Assembly (NCBI GenBank): GCA_023419655.1
Contig: JAEZXP010000064.1
Coordinates: 1-9,353, forward strand
DNA length: 9,353 bases
Direction of reading: 5' to 3'
Source: Bacillota bacterium
GTDB taxonomy: Bacteria; Bacillota; Clostridia; Lachnospirales; Lachnospiraceae
Position 1 is the stretch's first letter. Each line of letters opens with the position of its first letter. Under the pieces are notes generated by a model. It ran no database searches and was not told where the DNA came from. It was given only the letters and a program-made list of their open reading frames with translations. Made by a program: the position numbers and the translations under genes. Shown here one piece after another: positions 5,624 to 9,353 of the stretch.

Positions 5624-6472
5624 TTATAGCTCTAGTTTTAAACCATCATAGGCAATATGATAATTATAGTCTCCTGCATACCCCTCCATGTTATCGTGCG
5701 TATCATTTCCTTCATGTGAAATATGGGTGGCATAGACATATGTATTTTCGTCGATAATCTCCCTTTTCCTCATCTCGGCAATGATTTCAATGACCTGTCC
5801 GCTGTCCAGATGGCCTCCTTGATTATACCCTTTGCCATAGGTCTGGTCTAAAACCACCAAATCAAGCTTATAATTTTTGATAATGTTCCATGCTTCATTA
5901 GACAAATTTAATAAATCAGTTCCGTAAAATATATATTTTCCGCGATATCCGATTATATATACCAGCGCTTCTACCCGTTTATCATGTTCTGAATCAATGG
6001 CTGTTATTTCATAATCGTTTACTCTCTTTATGTCTCCACTTTTTAACAAATGCAAATTATAGTTCATATCTTTTTGCCAACAAGCATCCTCTATATCAAA
6101 AGACGGTTCATTTTCTTTTATCCAGTGATTCATATCCCTGCATGTGCCGGCAGAGCAAATAATATCCATATGAGTCAGATTCTTTGCTGCATATTCACTC
6201 CATCTTGTTATAAAATGGCCGCCGTCAAAGTGGTCTGAATGTGAATGCGTCTGAAGCAGATATTTCACTTTACCCAAATCAATATCATACATTTCTGCCT
6301 GACTGCACAAATCCGGCCCTAAATCAATCAGCATCTCATTGTTTATAATGGCTGATGCCCTTTTTCTTATATCTTTTCCTTTATTTATCCGGGCTTGCCG
6401 GCATAGCCCGCAATTGCAAAATACCAGCGGTACAGATGTAGCGGCCGCGGTTCCAAGAAATTGAAATACCAT
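5624..6472 (-). CDS. Metallo-beta-lactamase-fold hydrolase, PhnP/PqqB-like
   Basis: This is a cytoplasmic metal-dependent hydrolase of 282 residues. The N-terminus has the PhnP-type cysteine cluster CNCGLC (Cys19, Cys21, Cys24), which in PhnP holds a structural zinc. The catalytic metal motif is THSHSDH with His76, His78, Asp80 and His81. Further expected ligands are His163 in DSEHD, Asp186 in YGTD and His250 in ATHISH. The spacing matches E. coli PhnP closely as I recall it; PhnP cleaves cyclic phosphodiesters in phosphonate breakdown. No other phn gene is present, so the substrate here is probably a different phosphodiester or related ester. The ATG at 6470-6472 has AAGGAG upstream. It follows the GpsA-like gene after a gap of only 27 bases and is presumably co-transcribed. 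Family confidence is high, exact reaction low. Confidence 0.9.
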   Translation of the reverse strand: MVFQFLGTAAATSVPLVFCNCGLCRQARINKGKDIRKRASAIINNEMLIDLGPDLCSQAEMYDIDLGKVKYLLQTHSHSDHFDGGHFITRWSEYAAKNLTHMDIICSAGTCRDMNHWIKENEPSFDIEDACWQKDMNYNLHLLKSGDIKRVNDYEITAIDSEHDKRVEALVYIIGYRGKYIFYGTDLLNLSNEAWNIIKNYKLDLVVLDQTYGKGYNQGGHLDSGQVIEIIAEMRKREIIDENTYVYATHISHEGNDTHDNMEGYAGDYNYHIAYDGLKLEL

Positions 6473-6499
6473 ATATTCTCCTTATTAGTTTCTATTTAG

Positions 6500-7456
6500 T
6501 TAAAACTCATTTTTTAGACTTCTTGTAAATAAGCTTTCCAGCACTTCTTTTGCATCTTTTCCATCGTAAAGGATAGTATATACAGCAGAGCTTATCGGCA
6601 AATCAACGCCATAGTTTTTACCCAGGTTCATTAAAGCTTTTACGGTGTAATAGCCTTCTGCTAATTCATGATACTGCTCCTTTCTTACAAACGTTTCACC
6701 AAACTGCCTGTTATGGCTGAATTTTGAAAATACAGTTGCTTCATAATCACCAAGATGGCATAGACCGTAAGCCGAAAGTTCATTTCCTCCTACGGCCTTA
6801 ATCAGTCTTGCCACCTCTCTTGTACCTCTTGACATTAATGCACCTTTTAATGTAGACAGCTCAAGGCCGTCAAGCATTCCCGCAGCAATTCCTATTACAT
6901 TCTTAGCCGCGGCCCCTATCTCATTTCCTATTAAGTCTTGACCATAATAAAATCGAATCAGGTTACCCGAGAAGTTATCCACTAATAATTTTTTAACCGT
7001 CTCATTATTACTATCGATAACCATACAATTTGGTATGCCTTTATAAAATTCCTGAACATGACCGGGACCAAGCCATACTGCAACTTCATTTGAATAATCC
7101 AGATTATCATTCGCAACCTGAGAAAGTCTCCGTCCGGTAGAAATCTCGATGCCTTTCATACATAGGACAAATATTTTATTTTTAGGGTTCAATATTTTTA
7201 TTTCATCCATCAGGGCTTGCAGACCCTGCGAATTAACCGATATGACAATTACATCGGCGGCATGAATACATTCTAAATCCGTTGAAAGTACTACTGAATC
7301 CGGTAATTGCAGCAAATCATTTTTTCTCTCGCTTAAAAAACGCTGCATATTCTTTGATGATTCACGACCATATAATACAACCTCATGCTTAATACTATCA
7401 AGATACCACGCTATTAATGAACCCCATCGGCCACAGCCGATTACCGCTATCTTCAT
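6500..7456 (-). CDS. Divergent GpsA-like NAD(P)-dependent glycerol-3-phosphate dehydrogenase
   Basis: The 318-residue product belongs to the family that interconverts dihydroxyacetone phosphate and sn-glycerol 3-phosphate. The N-terminal Rossmann fold opens with IGCGRWG (G7, G9, G12). Family features follow: CMKGIE with Lys101, EIGAAAKNVIGIAAGMLDGL with the catalytic-type Lys185, ALMSRGTREVARL, and the late SHNRQFGE with Arg250. Several usually strict positions deviate. The SGPSFA motif reads LGPGHV, and GLAGLGDL reads GLCHLGDY. Together with its location in a small cluster this suggests a specialised paralogue acting on a modified or different phosphorylated polyol, not the housekeeping enzyme. 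The ATG at 7454-7456 has GGAGGGG upstream. It lies 72 bases after the methyltransferase gene and 27 bases before the PhnP-like gene. The family is clear; the exact substrate is not. Confidence 0.88.
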   Translation of the reverse strand: MKIAVIGCGRWGSLIAWYLDSIKHEVVLYGRESSKNMQRFLSERKNDLLQLPDSVVLSTDLECIHAADVIVISVNSQGLQALMDEIKILNPKNKIFVLCMKGIEISTGRRLSQVANDNLDYSNEVAVWLGPGHVQEFYKGIPNCMVIDSNNETVKKLLVDNFSGNLIRFYYGQDLIGNEIGAAAKNVIGIAAGMLDGLELSTLKGALMSRGTREVARLIKAVGGNELSAYGLCHLGDYEATVFSKFSHNRQFGETFVRKEQYHELAEGYYTVKALMNLGKNYGVDLPISSAVYTILYDGKDAKEVLESLFTRSLKNEF

Positions 7457-7528
7457 CTAATCCCCTCCATCAATAAATCTAATGTTCCCTTAAATATCGC
7501 CTTAAACAAATAAAATTATCTGCCAATT

Positions 7529-8173
7529 TCATTTATGGGCAACTAATATGGTTGTATTTTCCATCCTAAATACTTTTTCAATATTTTGAAATCCGGCACT
7601 ATCCAGCATTCCGATTTGATTTTCAATCGTACAGGGAGTATCATAATGATAGAATTCCGATTCTGCAATATTAAGCTCTTTTCGTATGCGTATGTTTTCT
7701 GAAAAATAATAATTCTCTTCTTCCTGAGTTTCTACCATGTAATCACATTCAATATATACACCGGCAGATGTCAGTGCCCGGTATATCTTTTTATAGAGTT
7801 CAGTTTTTCGATTATGTGAAAAATGGTGCATTGTCTGGAAGGATATAACACAGTCATATTTACCTGTCCCAAGTGGAACATCAAAATAACTTCCACATAT
7901 GAGACGCATGGCTTTATCAGGGTATTTGAATTTCAATTTGTCAAGCATAGCCTGTGTTAAATCAATTCCTGTAATATCCAGGTCAGGCATTCTTTTTAAT
8001 ATTTCATCCAGTTCAAGACCGGTTCCACAGCCAAGGTCAAGCAGCGATTTACAGGTTGAGGGAATAAGCTTTGACATTTTGATGTATCCTTCTTTGCAGC
8101 CTATAACATTCGTAAGCATATGCTCATCATATCCATCCACACGTTCTGTAAAAAAGTCAGACATTTTTTCCAT
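7529..8173 (-). CDS. Class I SAM-dependent methyltransferase
   Basis: The 214-residue product is probably a soluble small-molecule methyltransferase. Motif I, LLDLGCGTG, lies at residues 44-52 and binds S-adenosylmethionine. The acidic end of strand 2 is in DITGIDLTQAML at about 66-77. The motif IV region reads YDCVISFQTMHHF, followed by a LTSAGVYIECDY segment where the post-motif loop is expected. This arrangement is that of the UbiE/Methyltransf_25-type enzymes; the acceptor cannot be deduced. The ATG at 8171-8173 has AAGGAG, seven bases away and lying in the loop of a small hairpin. A Met at residue 4 is an alternative start without a better ribosome binding site. It is the first of three co-oriented genes with the GpsA-like and PhnP-like genes and is divergent from the tocopherol-cyclase-like gene. 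Confidence 0.92.
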   Translation of the reverse strand: MEKMSDFFTERVDGYDEHMLTNVIGCKEGYIKMSKLIPSTCKSLLDLGCGTGLELDEILKRMPDLDITGIDLTQAMLDKLKFKYPDKAMRLICGSYFDVPLGTGKYDCVISFQTMHHFSHNRKTELYKKIYRALTSAGVYIECDYMVETQEEENYYFSENIRIRKELNIAESEFYHYDTPCTIENQIGMLDSAGFQNIEKVFRMENTTILVAHK

Positions 8174-8191
8174 GAATCTTCTCCTTGATTC
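8174..8191 (-). promoter_or_regulatory. Methyltransferase RBS displayed in the loop of a small hairpin
   Basis: GAATC and GATTC (8187-8191 and 8174-8178 in minus-strand order) can pair around the eight-base loop AAGGAGAA, which contains the Shine-Dalgarno sequence. The stem is only five base pairs and AT-rich, so it is marginal. It abuts the ATG at 8173. Confidence 0.4.
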
Positions 8192-8197
8192 TAATCC

Positions 8198-8227
8198 TAT
8201 AAATATTTTATCATTAAAATATTTATA
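8198..8227. repeat. 13-bp perfect AT-only palindrome in the divergent intergenic region
   Basis: The arms 8198-8210 and 8215-8227 are perfectly complementary around the loop TCAT. The repeat covers the -10 hexamer and the whole spacer of the candidate methyltransferase promoter, so a protein bound there would block it. Because it is made only of A and T, chance and structural explanations remain open. Confidence 0.55.
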
Positions 8228-8233
8228 TATCGA
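8205..8233 (-). promoter_or_regulatory. Candidate promoter of the methyltransferase-gpsA-like-MBL genes
   Basis: On the minus strand TCGATA (8228-8233) and TAAAAT (8205-8210) lie 17 bases apart, matching the consensus at four and five positions. The AT-rich context raises the false-positive risk. The element coincides with the 13-bp palindrome. Confidence 0.35.
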
Positions 8234-8257
8234 CTACAAATAATTTTATAAAAAAGT

Positions 8258-8312
8258 TTGAGACAGTTCATTCCAATGGATACATTGCAATTCTAAGTAT
8301 AAAGACTACAAT
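8258..8312 (+). promoter_or_regulatory. Two overlapping candidate promoters of the tocopherol-cyclase-like gene
   Basis: The first is TTGAGA (8258-8263), a 17-base spacer and TACATT (8281-8286). The second is TTGCAA (8285-8290), a 16-base spacer and TACAAT (8307-8312). Both point toward the gene starting at 8366 and would give leaders of roughly 45 to 75 bases. The second has the better -10, the first the better -35. At least one is likely used, but neither is certain. Confidence 0.42.
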
Positions 8313-8365
8313 ATTGTGCCAGACTTAAAGAAGAAAATAAAACGAGCCGAAACGGAGTACAGAAT

Positions 8366-9256
8366 ATGCCTGATTTTAAGGGAACATATAAAAAAAGACG
8401 TTATTTCGAAGGATGGTACTTTAAAAATCAAAATGATACCGAGGCCATCGCTTTTATAGCGGCCTTTCACATAGATGATAACGGTAACAAATCCGCATCT
8501 ATTCAGGTAATTACAAATACTGCTTCCAATCAGATTGCTTATCCGATTGATGACTTTGCAGTTTCAGCGAAAAAACCAGAGATACGAATCGGCAAAAATA
8601 TATTCTCTGATGAAGGAATTATTCTGGACATACAGACAGAACAAATTACAGTGACAGGTAAACTCTATTTTAGCAGGTTCATACCATTAAAATATGATAT
8701 TATGGGACCCTTTAAATATGTTCCCTTTATGCAATGCCGCCATCGTGTTTATAGTTTAGGCCATCCTATCCGGGGTAAGCTGACTGTGGATGGAAAAGAG
8801 ATGTGTTTTAACCAGGGTCTGGGATATATGGAAGGTGACCGGGGAACAGGATTCCCAAAAGATTACCTTTGGACACAGTGCAACTGGCATACCAGTGAAA
8901 ATAATGCTGTTATGATATCCGTAGCGGATATTCCAATTGGAAAAATAACATTTAAGGGTTGCATAGGTATTGTATATTATGGTGGTAAGGAATACAGATT
9001 GGCAACTTATCTGGGAGTAAAAATCAGGAAGTATAATCGGCGTGAATTGTGGGTACAGCAAGGCGGCTATGAACTGCAGGTCACGTTGGTAGAAGAAAAT
9101 CCGCATGATTTGCTTGCACCAGTCAAGGGAAAAATGACTCGTACTATTCGTGAAAGTATTGATTGCCAAATACGTTACCGGTTTATGATTAATAGAAAGG
9201 TGATATTTGACTTCATCGGCAGGGGAAGCTTTGAAAGGAATACATTTTTCCAATAG
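8366..9256 (+). CDS. Tocopherol cyclase-family protein (TocC/VTE1-like fold)
   Basis: The 296-residue soluble protein has the signatures of the tocopherol cyclase family. These are YFEGWYFK at residues 13-20, MGPFKYVPFMQCRHRVYSL at about 113-131, and the most telling block GYMEGDRGTGFP...LWTQCN at about 154-173. The protein looks rich in beta strands, as expected for this beta-barrel fold. In plants and cyanobacteria the enzyme closes the chromanol ring of vitamin E. A fermentative Firmicute would not be expected to make tocopherol, so the bacterial relative probably binds or acts on another hydrophobic molecule; that is inference. The ATG at 8366 has a modest GGAG (8354-8357) eight bases before it. 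It is the only plus-strand gene, transcribed away from the methyltransferase cluster and possibly co-regulated through the shared intergenic region. No signal peptide is seen. The length and both ends look complete. Confidence 0.85.
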   Translation: MPDFKGTYKKRRYFEGWYFKNQNDTEAIAFIAAFHIDDNGNKSASIQVITNTASNQIAYPIDDFAVSAKKPEIRIGKNIFSDEGIILDIQTEQITVTGKLYFSRFIPLKYDIMGPFKYVPFMQCRHRVYSLGHPIRGKLTVDGKEMCFNQGLGYMEGDRGTGFPKDYLWTQCNWHTSENNAVMISVADIPIGKITFKGCIGIVYYGGKEYRLATYLGVKIRKYNRRELWVQQGGYELQVTLVEENPHDLLAPVKGKMTRTIRESIDCQIRYRFMINRKVIFDFIGRGSFERNTFFQ

Positions 9257-9353
9257 CTTTACTTGACATCTGCATGTGAATTTGGTCTGACGATAGTGAT
9301 TCATCGGCTAAAAAGTTCTGTTCATTTGTTGACATTCTAAATTCTGCGAATTG
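9257..9353. other. Window-end stretch without a recognisable gene
   Basis: No convincing reading frame and no terminator hairpin were found after the tocopherol-cyclase-like gene. TTGACA occurs at 9263-9268 without a matching -10, and again at 9329-9334, where the -10 position would fall beyond the window edge. Confidence 0.5.

Noticed and set aside
8756..9304. Minus-strand open frame of 182 codons opposite the tocopherol-cyclase-like gene
   Set aside because: It is antisense to conserved family motifs, its translation has low-complexity Ser/Thr/Ile content without domain features, and it is best explained as a shadow.
9263..9334. Two TTGACA matches as promoters after the last gene
   Set aside because: The first has no acceptable -10 at 16 to 18 bases, and the second would need bases beyond the window end.

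Overview
The window reads as chromosomal DNA of a low-GC, Gram-positive anaerobe, most likely a clostridium of the Lachnospiraceae type. This is inferred from AT-rich intergenic DNA, strong AGGAGG-type ribosome binding sites, a lipoprotein-anchored LplA-type solute-binding protein, YtcP/LplB-type permeases and a stand-alone AraC regulator. No RNA gene, CRISPR array, insertion sequence or phage gene was found. All genes but the last lie on the minus strand.

Region A (1-4404, minus, read right to left) is a five-gene operon. It holds a 303-aa protein resembling the zinc-dependent phospholipase C / S1-P1 nuclease fold (3493-4404), a 220-aa protein I do not recognise (2819-3481), two ABC permeases of the LplB and LplC/YtcP type (1903-2832, 981-1892), and an extracellular solute-binding lipoprotein (1-878, cut by the window edge). 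Genes 1 to 4 are tightly packed: two ribosome binding sites overlap the preceding stop codon and one pair overlaps by 14 bases. About 100 bases carrying two perfect hairpins separate the last permease from the binding protein. No ATPase and no glycosidase is present. The ATPase is presumably a shared MsmX-type subunit encoded elsewhere.

Region B (4405-5623) holds an AraC-family regulator with its own good promoter, a leader hairpin and a likely terminator. After the terminator comes the putative promoter of the operon, in which two CACTGTG repeats sit between the -35 and -10 elements. The regulator is the natural candidate for control of the transporter operon.

Region C (5624-8173, minus) is a second set of three co-oriented genes: a class I SAM-dependent methyltransferase, a divergent GpsA-like glycerol-3-phosphate dehydrogenase, and a PhnP/PqqB-like metallo-beta-lactamase-fold hydrolase with both the Cys cluster and the HxHxDH metal motif.

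Region D (8174-9353) is a divergent intergenic region with a 13-bp perfect AT palindrome and candidate promoters facing both ways, then a plus-strand gene for a tocopherol-cyclase-family protein (8366-9256), then about 100 bases without a gene.

Taken together, several products (phospholipase C-like protein, GpsA-like dehydrogenase, PhnP-like phosphodiesterase, methyltransferase, tocopherol-cyclase-like protein) have family ties to phosphodiester, glycerophosphate or lipid-like chemistry. This suggests, as inference only, that the Lpl-type transporter and its neighbours deal with a lipid-derived or phosphodiester solute rather than a plain oligosaccharide.
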